DNA of 64,000 nt from Methylocystis silviterrae (GCF_013350005.1 NZ_JABVWW010000004.1:124001-188000), one strand, 5' to 3'. Counted from the stretch's first letter, positions 47,192 through 55,914 are shown. The notes: generated by a model from the sequence alone, not told the origin. Made by a program: numbers and translations.

Positions 47192-47521
47192 TCATCCCTT
47201 CAGACAGTCGGTCTTGAAGTGTTTGCGCTCTTTGCCGTGAAGCCCTTTGGCCTCGGCCTGCGCGCGGCAGTCTTTTTCCCTCTCCGCATGCGTCCTGGCC
47301 GGAGCGGCGCTCGTTGGCTGCGCAGCGGCGGCAGGCGCTTCGGCGCTTGGCGCGGGCGCATCTGCAGGCGCGGCGCTCTTCGGCGCGATCTCGGCGGGCG
47401 GCGCCCAGGCGGTCGGCGCGTCAGTTGGCGTAGACGCCTTCGGCTCGGCGAGCGCGGCGGCGCCTAAGGAGAGGCTGGCGCAAATGACGCCAGCGGCGAT
47501 GCTTTTCATATTGGTGAACAT
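47192..47521 (-). CDS. Exported PsiF-repeat protein
   Basis: A 109-residue protein: signal peptide (ending ALA), a long Ala/Pro-rich middle, and a C-terminal PsiF motif with paired cysteines (KDCRAQAEAKGLHGKERKHF and a final TDCLKG). PsiF is a phosphate-starvation-inducible family of unknown function. An internal Met at residue 5 is an alternative start. Nothing in the context proves phosphate control. Confidence 0.72.
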   Translation of the reverse strand: MFTNMKSIAAGVICASLSLGAAALAEPKASTPTDAPTAWAPPAEIAPKSAAPADAPAPSAEAPAAAAQPTSAAPARTHAEREKDCRAQAEAKGLHGKERKHFKTDCLKG

Positions 47522-47685
47522 TTTAAATTTCTTCTTTGCTTCGAGGCGCGCCGCAACGCCGCATGTTGATCCAGTTGCGGCGCGACTCCATCACGCGCGA
47601 GCGCGCGTCCGCGTCGGCCGCGCCTCTAGCTTAGGCGATTTATGACAGTTTGTCTTGATGCAGCGCAGCAGCGTGGAAATGCCGC

Positions 47686-47856
47686 CTAGCGCCGCCACCA
47701 CACGTAGATCGCGACGCCGGCGATGAAGCTCGAATAGATGACCTTCCATGCGAGCCGGCGCAGCGTGGACGCACGGCGCACAGGAAGGACATTAGGGCGG
47801 GAGATCTTTCGCTCGCCGACGGAAACCGGACTGAGCGCAGCATGGGAGTAACGCAT
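47686..47856 (-). CDS. Small membrane protein of unknown function
   Basis: A 56-residue protein with a basic middle (RRASTLRRLAWK) and one C-terminal hydrophobic segment ending VAIYVWWRR, suggesting a tail anchor. The RBS AAGGAG lies 6 bases before the ATG at 47856. A longer frame begins at 47898. No family is recognised. Confidence 0.5.
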   Translation of the reverse strand: MRYSHAALSPVSVGERKISRPNVLPVRRASTLRRLAWKVIYSSFIAGVAIYVWWRR

Positions 47857-47940
47857 GAATCGCTCCTTATCCAAAAACGGACAGGTCATTAGCGGCAAGG
47901 CTAAGGCGCGATTGATTTACAAATTGCTTCGATCCCATCC

Positions 47941-47985
47941 GCCCGAGAGATCGCTGCCCGAGAGATCGCTGCCCGAGAGATCGCT
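47941..47985. repeat. Three tandem copies of a 15-bp unit
   Basis: GCCCGAGAGATCGCT is repeated three times without interruption, 55 bases before the oligopeptidase start. The copies are identical, so the array is probably recent and slippage-prone. Confidence 0.9.
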
Positions 47986-48040
47986 GCGTTGCGCGCCATG
48001 CGATGATAAAAGCCTCTGACGACAATCGGCGGAGGATGCC

Positions 48041-50203
48041 ATGGCCCGCGACACGGCGGCGAAATTATCGGATTGGCGATTCGAACTTGCAGGCGCGGCG
48101 CCGCCCGTCGCGGCGCAGCGCCACACGCGCAGAGTCATCCATGGCCGCGTGCTTGATGATCCTTATGACTGGCTTGCCGCCAAAAACTGGCGCGAGGTGC
48201 TGCGCGATCCCGACGCTCTTCCCGCCGACATCGCCGAGCTGATCAAGGCGGAAAACATTTACTGCGATCGCGTCATGGCGCCGCTCAAGAATTTACGAAA
48301 AGCGCTGGTGGCCGAAATGCGCGGCCGCATCAAGGAGGATGACAGCGAAGTTCCCGAGCCGGATGGGCCTTACGCCTATTACGAACGCTTTCATGAAGGC
48401 GCGGAACATCCGCTCTACTGCCGGACGCCGCGGGAAGGCGGCGCCGAAACCGTGCTCCTCGACGGCGATGCGCTCGCCAAGGGCCACGACTTCTTCGACA
48501 TCGGCGACGCGGCGCATGCGCCAGATCACGCGCAGCTTGCCTGGAGCGTCGACGACGCGGGTTCGGAGCTTTACGACATCCGCACCAGGGCGTTGAGTGA
48601 TGGCCTCGACCGCGCCGACGTCGTGAGCGACAGCGACGGCGCCATTGTCTGGAGCGCCGATTCGAACGCCTATTATTATGTGCTGATCGACGAGAACCAT
48701 CGCACCGCGCAGGTCTTTCGACACGAAGTGGGCGCCGATCCCGCCGACGACGCGCTGATCATCGAGGAATTGGACAGCGCCTGGTTCGTCAGCCTGCATG
48801 AAAGCCGTTGCAGGCGTTTCGCCATTGTGTCCATCCACGGCCATGACGCGACGGAATGCTGGCTGATCGACCTTCGCGAAGACAATCCGACGCCGCGCAT
48901 TGTCGCGCCGCGCGAACCGCGATTGCGCTACGACGTCGAGCCGCATGGCGACCTTCTCTACATCCGCAACAACGCCGACGGCGCCGATGATTTCCGCATT
49001 TCCGTCGCCCCGCTCGCCGAGCCGGGCCGCGAAAACTGGAAGGACGTCGTGCACCATCGCCACAGCGTCTTGATCGACTCCTTCACCGTTTATGCGCGCT
49101 ATCTTGTCTGGCTGCTTCGGGAAAACTCCTTACCGAAGCTCGTCATCCGCGCGCTCTCCAGCGGCGATGAACATGCGATTCACTTCGAGGAGGACGCCTA
49201 TGCGCTGTCGATAGATCCGGGGCTTGAATTCGACACCGACATTCTGCGCTTCGTCTATTCGTCGATGACGACGCCAGACGAGACTTATGACTACGACATG
49301 GCTGCGCGCACGCGCGTCGTGCGCAAGCGCCAGGAAATTCCCTCCGGCCACGATCCAAAGAACTATGTGACGCGGCGCCTGTTCGCAACGGCGCGCGACG
49401 GCGAAATCGTGCCGATCACGCTCCTGCATCGCGCCGACTTCACGCCCGGCGGAGACGGCGCGCCGCTGCTGCTCTACGGCTATGGCGCCTATGGCTACGC
49501 GCTCTCGGCACACTTTAACGAAGACGCGCTATCGCTCGTCGATCGCGGCTTTGTCTATGCGCGCGCCCATATTCGCGGCGGAACGGACAAGGGCTGGCGC
49601 TGGTATGAAGACGGCAAGCTCGAGAAGAAGCAAAACAGCTTCTTGGACTTCATCGATTGCGCGCGGCATCTGGTTTCGGCAGGCTACACGCGCGAAGGCG
49701 GCGTCGTCGCGCAGGGAGGATCGGCGGGCGGTCTGCTGATGGGCGCTGTCGCCAACGAGGCGCCGGAGCTGTTCGCCGGCATCATCGCCAGCGTGCCTTT
49801 CGTCGACACGCTGAATACGATGCTGCGCGACGATCTTCCGCTGACGCCGCCCGAATGGCTGGAATGGGGCAACCCGATCGCCAGCGCCGAAGCCTATGAT
49901 CGCCTCGCATCCTATTCGCCTTACGACAATGTGCGCGCGCACCACTATCCGCCGATACTCGCCGTCGCCGGCGTGAGTGATCCTCGGGTCACCTATTGGG
50001 AGCCGCTCAAATGGGTCGCGAAGCTTCGCGCGACGATGAGCGGCGGCGGACCTGTGTTGCTGTTCACCCATATGGGCGCGGGCCACGCCGGCGCCTCGGG
50101 CCGTTTCGAAGCGCTTGAAGACACGGCGCTGGAATATGCCTTCGCGCTCGCCTGCGCCGCACGCGCATTCAAAGACGACACAGATGTCCTGGCGGAATGC
50201 TGA
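48041..50203 (+). CDS. S9 family oligopeptidase (oligopeptidase B / prolyl oligopeptidase-like)
   Basis: A 720-residue serine peptidase. The N-terminal beta-propeller (about 60-420) restricts access to the catalytic alpha/beta-hydrolase domain. The nucleophile is Ser561 in QGGSAGGLLMG; the His is in HMGAGHAG, and the Asp is near SDPRVTYWEPLKW. This is most like oligopeptidase B (PtrB), which cuts short peptides after basic residues, but the prolyl-specific group cannot be excluded. RBS GGAGGATGCC precedes the ATG. Confidence 0.93.
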   Translation: MARDTAAKLSDWRFELAGAAPPVAAQRHTRRVIHGRVLDDPYDWLAAKNWREVLRDPDALPADIAELIKAENIYCDRVMAPLKNLRKALVAEMRGRIKEDDSEVPEPDGPYAYYERFHEGAEHPLYCRTPREGGAETVLLDGDALAKGHDFFDIGDAAHAPDHAQLAWSVDDAGSELYDIRTRALSDGLDRADVVSDSDGAIVWSADSNAYYYVLIDENHRTAQVFRHEVGADPADDALIIEELDSAWFVSLHESRCRRFAIVSIHGHDATECWLIDLREDNPTPRIVAPREPRLRYDVEPHGDLLYIRNNADGADDFRISVAPLAEPGRENWKDVVHHRHSVLIDSFTVYARYLVWLLRENSLPKLVIRALSSGDEHAIHFEEDAYALSIDPGLEFDTDILRFVYSSMTTPDETYDYDMAARTRVVRKRQEIPSGHDPKNYVTRRLFATARDGEIVPITLLHRADFTPGGDGAPLLLYGYGAYGYALSAHFNEDALSLVDRGFVYARAHIRGGTDKGWRWYEDGKLEKKQNSFLDFIDCARHLVSAGYTREGGVVAQGGSAGGLLMGAVANEAPELFAGIIASVPFVDTLNTMLRDDLPLTPPEWLEWGNPIASAEAYDRLASYSPYDNVRAHHYPPILAVAGVSDPRVTYWEPLKWVAKLRATMSGGGPVLLFTHMGAGHAGASGRFEALEDTALEYAFALACAARAFKDDTDVLAEC

Positions 50204-50267
50204 GGCGAGCCGCTGCATTTCCCGAGAGTCGGGAAATGCAGCGAAGAAAGTCACTTAGCGAAGAAAG

Positions 50268-50504
50268 TCACTTGGTGGGATGCACCCACTCCGAATCGGG
50301 GGGTATGACGGGCTTGCTCTCGGCGGCCGGGGCGCTCGTTTCGGCGGGCGCGCTGGGCGCCGCCGTTTCGGCTGGCGCTGCGCTCACCGCAGCGGGCGCT
50401 GCGCTCGCCGCAGCAGGCGCTTCGCTTTGATCTTCGGCGCGGACCGGCGCGCCGAACATTGCGCCCGCAGCGATTGCGGCCGTCAACAGCAGTAGTTTTT
50501 TCAT
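50268..50504 (-). CDS. Small exported Ala/Pro-rich protein
   Basis: A 78-residue protein: signal peptide ending VRAED, then an Ala/Glu/Pro low-complexity region and a tail ending IPPDSEWVHPTK. No known domain. The clear signal peptide supports expression, but repeats of GCC-rich codons mean the frame could be partly chance. Confidence 0.55.
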   Translation of the reverse strand: MKKLLLLTAAIAAGAMFGAPVRAEDQSEAPAAASAAPAAVSAAPAETAAPSAPAETSAPAAESKPVIPPDSEWVHPTK

Positions 50505-50771
50505 ATGGCGAATCCCCCTTTGGATTGGGCCCGAGTCGCGGGGTTGCGCTCATTTATGGCCGGGGCGGATTATAGTCGGCGAGTTCCTCGACTCAAGGAA
50601 TAACGCCAAGCTTGGATTCGCATGTTTGATTCGCATTCATGTGGAAAGGCGATCGGCGACTCTCACGACGCTGAGTTCAGTCGCCCATGCATCGCGAAGC
50701 CGCCGATCGATTCGCACACGGCGATTCCCGACCGGTGTTTTTCTTGCCGCTGATCGCAGCTCGAACTGACG

Positions 50772-51128
50772 CTAAGAGGTTGGCCCCTTCTTCCGCCTGA
50801 TCTCTTCGGGCGGGGCCCATTCCTGCCCGCTCTGTGTTCCTTTCTTGCCCTCCACCGCCGGCGCGCCGGCGGAGGTGCCGCTTGGGCCGGAAACGCCGCT
50901 TGGGTTGACGTCCTCCGCTTTGGGATTGTCCTTCTGCACCGATCCCGAAGGCTCAACAGGCGTGCCGGCGGCCGGCCCCGACGTCACGCCCTGCTCCTGT
51001 TGCTGCGGCTGTGACTGCTGTTCCGACTGTTGTTGCGGCGATTGCCCCTGCTGCTCCTCCTCGGCCAACGCCGCAGGCGCCAGAAAGGCGAGGGCGAGGC
51101 TTCCGATGACGGCGATTCCTGTCTTCAT
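50772..51128 (-). CDS. Exported Gln-rich low-complexity protein
   Basis: A 118-residue protein starting MKTGIAVIGSLALAF, signal peptide ending ALA, then a Gln-rich block (SPQQQSEQQSQPQQQEQG) and a Pro/Ser/Gly-rich tail ending APPEEIRRKKGPTS. The RBS AGGGAGTTC precedes the ATG at 51128; the frame is open to 51236. No family recognised. The sequence is soluble-looking and would be periplasmic. Confidence 0.6.
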   Translation of the reverse strand: MKTGIAVIGSLALAFLAPAALAEEEQQGQSPQQQSEQQSQPQQQEQGVTSGPAAGTPVEPSGSVQKDNPKAEDVNPSGVSGPSGTSAGAPAVEGKKGTQSGQEWAPPEEIRRKKGPTS

Positions 51129-51267
51129 GTCGAACTCCCTGGCGGGGCGCCAACGCGCAACATTCGCCCCGCGGGTAAATGGAGGAGGGAACAAAACTAG
51201 CAATGGCGTGAAGCGCGCCATGTAGCGCTCGCACACGCTTTGCCGTATTCAGCTTGCGCTTACGCCA

Positions 51268-51381
51268 CAGCGCTTCCCGATCACATGGAGTCATGTGATG
51301 GGATTAGGAATCGCTCAAAATCAAAATGTTGGAGCCGGTTCTCTTCGAAAACGTCTATCAACTTTTTCGGAACCTGCTTTA
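51268..51381 (-). repeat. 113-bp two-hairpin repeat, family A, copy 4 (before metY)
   Basis: On the minus strand it begins TAAAGCAGGTTCCG and ends GGGAAGCGCT. The AT-hook-like GATCACATGGAGTCATGTGATG stem is present but divergent. Its right end touches the metY Shine-Dalgarno AGGAGG (51381-51386), so it must lie in the metY leader or between promoter and RBS. Confidence 0.9.
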
Positions 51382-51392
51382 GGAGGAAAATG

Positions 51393-52691
51393 ATGGCCGT
51401 CGACAGCACGCACGCCGAAACGATTGCGCTCCACGCCGGCTGGCGCGCGGATGAGACCAACGGCGCCGTCGCCGTTCCGATCTATCAGACGACCTCCTAT
51501 CAGTTTCACGACACCGAGCACGCCGCCAATCTTTTTGCCCTCAAAGAGCTCGGCCACATCTATACGCGCATCGGCAACCCGACGACCGGCGTCTTGGAGG
51601 CGCGGCTCGCGGCGCTGGAAGGCGGCGTGGCGGCCCTGGCGCTGGCTTCAGGACAGGCGGCGTCGGCGCTCTCGATTCAGAATCTCGCGCGCGTCGGCGA
51701 CAATGTCGTCTCGTCCACCGATCTTTACGGCGGCACCTGGAACCTCTTCGCCAATACGCTGAAGGATCAAGGGCTCGAGGTGCGCTTCGTCGATCCGGCC
51801 GATCCTGAGAATTTCCGCCGCGCCACCGACGATCGCACGCGCGCCTATTACGCCGAGACTCTGCCTAATCCGAAACTCACGGTGTTTCCGATCGCCGAAG
51901 TGGCGGCGATCGGCCGGGAGCTCGGCGTTCCGCTGATCATGGACAACACCGCCGCGCCAATCCTCTGCCGGCCGATCGATCATGGCGCGGCGATCGTCGT
52001 TTACTCGACCACAAAATATCTTGGTGGACACGGCACGTCGATCGGCGGCGCCATCATCGACTCCGGCAATTTCGACTGGGAGAAATTTCCGCAACGTCAG
52101 CCGGCGCTGAATACGCCAGATCCGAGCTATCACGGCGCCGTCTGGGTTGAGGCGGTCAAGCCGATCGGGCCGGTCGCCTATATCATCAAGGCGCGCGCGA
52201 CGCTGTTGCGCGATCTCGGTCCGGCGCCCTCGCCGTTCAACGCTTTTCTCACGCTGCAGGGCGTCGAGACGGTGACGCTGCGCATGGAGCGTCATGTGCA
52301 GAACGCGCAGAAGGTCGTCGACTTCTTGAGTAAGCGCAACGAAGTGACGCGGGTCATTCATCCGTCGCAGCAGACAGGCGAGATGCGACGGCGCGCCGAC
52401 GCCTATCTGAAGGGCGGCTATGGCGCGCTGCTCGGCTTCGAGCTGAAGGGCGGCCTCGACGCCGGCCGCAGATTTATCGACGCGCTGGAGATGTTCTATC
52501 ACGTCGCCAATATCGGCGACGCGCGCAGCCTCGCCATCCATCCGGCGACGACGACGCATTCGCAGCTCGCCGAAGAAGCGCAGCTCGCATCGGGCGTGAC
52601 GCCCGGCTATGTGCGGCTCTCGATCGGCATTGAACATATCGACGACATCATCGCCGATCTCGAAACGGGGCTGAACGCGGCGGGAGCGTAA
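51393..52691 (+). CDS. metY: O-acetylhomoserine sulfhydrylase (MetY-type)
   Basis: A 432-residue PLP enzyme of the Cys/Met metabolism family, making homocysteine from O-acetylhomoserine and sulfide. The PLP lysine lies in YSTTKYLGGHGTSIGG, and the cofactor loop is ASGQAASAL. The length, over 420, and the GGYGALLGFELKGG region fit MetY rather than the shorter MetB/MetZ. RBS AGGAGG is 6 bases before the ATG at 51393. A repeat ends right at the RBS. Confidence 0.9.
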   Translation: MAVDSTHAETIALHAGWRADETNGAVAVPIYQTTSYQFHDTEHAANLFALKELGHIYTRIGNPTTGVLEARLAALEGGVAALALASGQAASALSIQNLARVGDNVVSSTDLYGGTWNLFANTLKDQGLEVRFVDPADPENFRRATDDRTRAYYAETLPNPKLTVFPIAEVAAIGRELGVPLIMDNTAAPILCRPIDHGAAIVVYSTTKYLGGHGTSIGGAIIDSGNFDWEKFPQRQPALNTPDPSYHGAVWVEAVKPIGPVAYIIKARATLLRDLGPAPSPFNAFLTLQGVETVTLRMERHVQNAQKVVDFLSKRNEVTRVIHPSQQTGEMRRRADAYLKGGYGALLGFELKGGLDAGRRFIDALEMFYHVANIGDARSLAIHPATTTHSQLAEEAQLASGVTPGYVRLSIGIEHIDDIIADLETGLNAAGA

Positions 52692-52693
52692 GG

Positions 52694-52753
52694 CGCTCCC
52701 TTCTCCCGTGAAGCGGGAGAGTGGCCCCGCGACGCGGGGTCGGATAAGGGCGA
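52694..52753. repeat. Palindromic intergenic repeat, same type as at 6245
   Basis: CTCCCTTCTCCCGTGAAGCGGGAG, then GGCCCCGCGACGCGGGGTC and ATAAGGGCG. The pattern, order and spacing match the copy at 6245. It lies just after the metY stop. Confidence 0.8.
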
Positions 52754-52810
52754 TGGCGACGACATTTCTTGGTTTACAGGCGACGACACCTCAGAAGTTC
52801 AAGAAGCCAT

Positions 52811-52920
52811 GTGAGCGAATCGTCCATCGTTTGGCGTTGATCTCGAGGCGCGGTCGCCCGAGCATGATCGTTTCGGACAACGGCGCGGCGTTCACCTCGA
52901 ACGCGACGGCAATCCGCGCT
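52811..52920 (+). mobile_element. Relic of an IS transposase (integrase core fragment)
   Basis: The frame reads ISRRGRPSMIVSDNGAAFTS, the hallmark SDNGxxF of the rve catalytic core in IS3/IS481-type transposases, but only about 30 codons survive. No terminal inverted repeats, start or second DDE residue is present. The fragment ends beside an 8-base A-run (52997-53004) and the Pro-rich gene. Confidence 0.75.
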
Positions 52921-52994
52921 TTAGTGAAGCTTATCGACGCTTTCGCCTCGCATTCGGCGCTTGTGTCCGTCCTGACGATCGGACCTGCCATTCG

Positions 52995-53291
52995 TCAAAA
53001 AAAAGGCAGGGGAGGCAGGGGAGGCGGAGGAGGAGGTGGTGGCGGTGGAGGCAATCGACGCCATCGTCTGCGGCGTGGTCCCCACGAGTCTGGGGGCGGA
53101 GGCGGCGGTCCCCAGCCGGGCCCCGGAGGCGGCGGTCCCCAGCCAGGCTCCGCTTGTGCGAAAGTCGCCGACGCAACTGAGACGACGCCGGCGAGCGCGG
53201 CCAATTCGCTACAACAAATAGCAAATGCCAGCGCTCCCGCCGTCGCGGTCAGCCGTTTGCGCCGTCGAGACGACACATCTTTGTTACACAT
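52995..53291 (-). CDS. Exported Pro-rich protein, possibly truncated
   Basis: A 98-residue protein with a signal peptide (TATAGALAFAICC ... FAQA), then WGPPPPGPGWGPPPPPPDSW, an Arg/Trp-rich piece and a long Pro run ending LPPLPFF. The end runs into the A-run and IS relic, so the C-terminus may have been lost by insertion. The gene body lies under a G-rich plus-strand tract. No family assigned. Confidence 0.55.
   Translation of the reverse strand: MCNKDVSSRRRKRLTATAGALAFAICCSELAALAGVVSVASATFAQAEPGWGPPPPGPGWGPPPPPPDSWGPRRRRWRRLPPPPPPPPPPPLPPLPFF
53005..53052 (+). repeat. G-rich purine tract
   Basis: Repeated GGGGAGGC, GGGAGG, GGAGGAGG and GGTGGTGG units on the plus strand form a 48-base low-complexity tract. 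It could adopt a G-quadruplex and reads as the Pro run of the minus-strand gene. Confidence 0.75.
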
Positions 53292-53388
53292 GATGTCTTC
53301 ACGCTTGATAGGAAAGAACGCGCTATGGTGATGAACATCGCCAAGCGGCTCAGCGTTTCCGTGGAATATCTGCGACCCTTGGGAACGC

Positions 53389-53979
53389 TTAGAAGGCCTT
53401 TGGCGGGCTTAGAAATGCATATGGATCGAAGCGATAGTTGAGTCCCGCTCGCACGACGTGGAATCCCTGGCCGCCATGTCGACGTGGCCCAAAATCTTCG
53501 TTCTGGGAAAGGCGGACATAGAGGTATTCAACCTTCGCGGACCATTTCGGAGCGAAAGCCCATTCGACGCCGCCGCCGGCGGTCCAGCCTGCCCGCGCGC
53601 CGCCGCTTCCACCATAGGCGAATCCGCCGGTCCCATAAACGAGCAATGTCGGATTAACTACAGTTGTGCCCAAGCGTCCCCGAACCGTTCCAAACCAATG
53701 CACGCCACTCATGCTTGATCCCTGGATATCGGTTTCAAGGCCGGCAACAAACAGCGGCGAAAATTGGTAATTGTAACCCAGCTGACCGCCGCCGATTACG
53801 CCGCCGGCTCCCCTATTCGGCACTCCTCCTCCGAGGTTTGCGCCAACGTAGAAGCCGGTCCAAAGCGGAGGTGGCGCAATCAAGTACGGCGGCGAAGATT
53901 TACGGGAAGACAAGTCCGCCGCCTGTGCGCCCATTGAAATCGCGCTAAATGCCATGAGCGCGCCAAGCGATCTTTTCAT
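53389..53979 (-). CDS. Omp25/31-like outer-membrane beta-barrel protein
   Basis: A 196-residue exported barrel: signal peptide ending AQAADL, then the family opening WTGFYVGANLGGG, repeated aromatic/Gly-alternating strands (GYNYQFSPLFVAGLETDIQG), and the end AGLNYRFDPYAFLSPPKAF, whose C-terminal Phe is typical of BAM substrates. It is a structural surface protein common in Hyphomicrobiales. The length is short for the family (usually 210-250), with few loops. Confidence 0.85.
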   Translation of the reverse strand: MKRSLGALMAFSAISMGAQAADLSSRKSSPPYLIAPPPLWTGFYVGANLGGGVPNRGAGGVIGGGQLGYNYQFSPLFVAGLETDIQGSSMSGVHWFGTVRGRLGTTVVNPTLLVYGTGGFAYGGSGGARAGWTAGGGVEWAFAPKWSAKVEYLYVRLSQNEDFGPRRHGGQGFHVVRAGLNYRFDPYAFLSPPKAF

Positions 53980-54246
53980 ATCCTTACCCCTTTTTTATCC
54001 ACGCCGTCCGGGTCGAGCGAACGCAGTGACGTCCGACAGTTCCGAGCTGCGCCTAGCATATGGGGCTACTTCCTCGGCCGGACTGGGGCCAATTGATTTC
54101 AAGTTGTTTCGGGCAGTCGCTCGTGCAAACTCAAGAATAAAAGCGCTCTCGGCCCCTCGCGACGTCTGCCTTTTGGCGCGACGAGATTGCCCGTCCCCCA
54201 TCAACGCCACACGACCCGAACGATGGCCACATGCTAGGCGCTAAAC

Positions 54247-55308
54247 TCAAGGCTTCGTCGCAAGTCGGTCTACGATCGCGCGAATGGCGGCGATCTGCGG
54301 ACCTTTCTTGGTGTGGTGCTCGGCGTTGTCATAGCCCCACCAGTCCCAGCAGGCGTTAGGGTTCCATACGAAATTCAGCGTGTAGAACGGCCAGCCCCAG
54401 CCCCAGCGGCTGATGGTTTGCGGATACACAACGATAATGTGGTTCGTATCCGCCCAACGATTGTAACCGGCGTTCTTATAGAATGCGTCGCCGATTTGGG
54501 CGGCCTGCTGTTTGCAGCCATGCAGCGCGACATGCACGCGGCACGTCTCCAAGGCGCAGGCATGCGGCACATAGGCGTAGCCGACATCGCTTAAACTGTG
54601 ATTGTAGGGATTGCCGTCGGGCAGAAATTCTTTCTGATCGAACTCGACATATTTTCCCGAAGGCTGCGCGCTCGGCGAATTGAGCGGACCGTAAATCTGT
54701 TCGAGCAACGCTTTCGCGGCGTCGAAGTCGCAATCGACGATGAACGGAGCCTTGGTCGCGGCGCAGTCCTTGTCGCCATAGTCCTCGGTCACCATAGCGT
54801 GGCCCGCGCCGATGTCGTTTCGGTAGACGATGCGATCCGGCGGCACATAAAACGAATAATAGTCGCGCGCCGCATCCATCACGACCGGAAGCACCACACC
54901 GTCCTTGCGGCCGGAAAAAAGCCAGACGCGCGCATCGTTCAAATTGGCGACGTCGTCTATGGCGCCGGAGCGCGCGAGCGAGTCGGTGATGTCCGTAAGA
55001 TGCGCCGGATCCGGGACAGGATGCGCGGCGTCCGGCTTCATGCAATTGCCGGTCGCGCGATTAGAGCTCTGCTCCGCGCAGTCGTAAGGCACGCCGGCGA
55101 TGATCCCCGCGCCTTTGACAACGCCGGAATGCGCCACATGGAATTGCAAGGCCATCGCGGCGCCCGATGAAAGCCCTGACACTGAAGTCTCGGACAGATT
55201 TGCGCCGTAAGCTGGCAGGCGCTCGGCGCCCGACGCAGCTTCGATCGCAAATAGGGCCGCGATGGCGACAGCGACAAGGATTTTTGATTTGAGCAAACTG
55301 TTGCACAT
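54247..55308 (-). CDS. Extracellular-type (catalytic domain type 2) PHA depolymerase-like hydrolase
   Basis: A 353-residue exported hydrolase: signal peptide (about 1-28), then the nucleophile in SGLSSGAAM (GxSxG, Ser47) very close to the N-terminus, the hallmark of the type 2 short-chain-length PHA depolymerases. Paired cysteines occur (DCAEQ, NCMKP, DKDCAAT, VDCDFD). The VALHGCKQ oxyanion segment and a C-terminal Trp-rich region are also present. It would degrade PHB or oligomers in the periplasm or outside. Its physiological substrate is not certain. Confidence 0.83.
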   Translation of the reverse strand: MCNSLLKSKILVAVAIAALFAIEAASGAERLPAYGANLSETSVSGLSSGAAMALQFHVAHSGVVKGAGIIAGVPYDCAEQSSNRATGNCMKPDAAHPVPDPAHLTDITDSLARSGAIDDVANLNDARVWLFSGRKDGVVLPVVMDAARDYYSFYVPPDRIVYRNDIGAGHAMVTEDYGDKDCAATKAPFIVDCDFDAAKALLEQIYGPLNSPSAQPSGKYVEFDQKEFLPDGNPYNHSLSDVGYAYVPHACALETCRVHVALHGCKQQAAQIGDAFYKNAGYNRWADTNHIIVVYPQTISRWGWGWPFYTLNFVWNPNACWDWWGYDNAEHHTKKGPQIAAIRAIVDRLATKP

Positions 55309-55383
55309 GAACTTTCTCCTTCAAATTACGCGCCACAAGATTCATTACGCGCCCCAAGACTCAATCTGCGCGGAACCCAAAAA

Positions 55384-55914
55384 TCAGATGCTCGGCTGAC
55401 CCTTCACGATCAGCGGATTGCCCGCGACGACAAGCGCGACCCTTCCCGCAATCTGCGAGACAGCCTGATGCAATTCGCCTGCCGCATCACGGAAAGAACG
55501 CGCCAGCGCATTATCCGGCACGATCGACAACCCAACCTCGGACGAGACGGCGACAGTCGGCGCCGAACGTGACGACAACGCATGAACAAGCGCGGCGCGA
55601 TCGCGCGAAAGATCGGCGCCGCCAAGCAGCCGATTGCTCAGCCAGAGCGTGAGACAGTCGATCAGCAGCGGCCCATCGACTGGCGCCTCGCGAACCGCTT
55701 CAACGAGCGCTTGCGCCGCTTCGACAGTGCGCCATTCCCCGCCGCGTCTTGCGCGATGCGCGTCGACGCGCGCGCGCATTTCCTCATCGAGAATGTCCGC
55801 CGTCGCAATATAGGTCCAGGGCGACGGATGCGTGACGATGAGACTTTCCGCATAAGCGCTTTTGCCGGAGCGCGCGCCGCCGAGCACAAGGGTGAGATAC
55901 GGATTTTCGTTCAT
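55384..55914 (-). CDS. cobU: Adenosylcobinamide kinase / adenosylcobinamide-phosphate guanylyltransferase
   Basis: A 176-residue bifunctional enzyme of nucleotide-loop assembly of cobalamin (called CobP in aerobes). The P-loop is LVLGGARSGKSAYAES, and the motifs DCLTLWLSNRL and SSEVGLSIVPDN are diagnostic. The start at 55914 (MNENPYLTL) is the first Met in the family register. It is separated from cbiD by two palindromic repeats, so the two minus-strand cobalamin genes may still share one message. Confidence 0.93.
   Translation of the reverse strand: MNENPYLTLVLGGARSGKSAYAESLIVTHPSPWTYIATADILDEEMRARVDAHRARRGGEWRTVEAAQALVEAVREAPVDGPLLIDCLTLWLSNRLLGGADLSRDRAALVHALSSRSAPTVAVSSEVGLSIVPDNALARSFRDAAGELHQAVSQIAGRVALVVAGNPLIVKGQPSI

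Noticed and set aside
47941-47985. CRISPR-like array
   Set aside because: The 15-bp units are adjacent without spacers, so this is a simple tandem repeat.
51129-51390. Possible SAM-II riboswitch before metY
   Set aside because: The leader is occupied by the family A repeat and the GC-rich sequence before it shows no SAM-II core that I could recognise.
52708-53331. A 207-residue plus-strand frame including a long Gly run
   Set aside because: The Gly part is the reverse reading of the Pro-rich gene, and only about 30 codons resemble a transposase. It is not one real gene.
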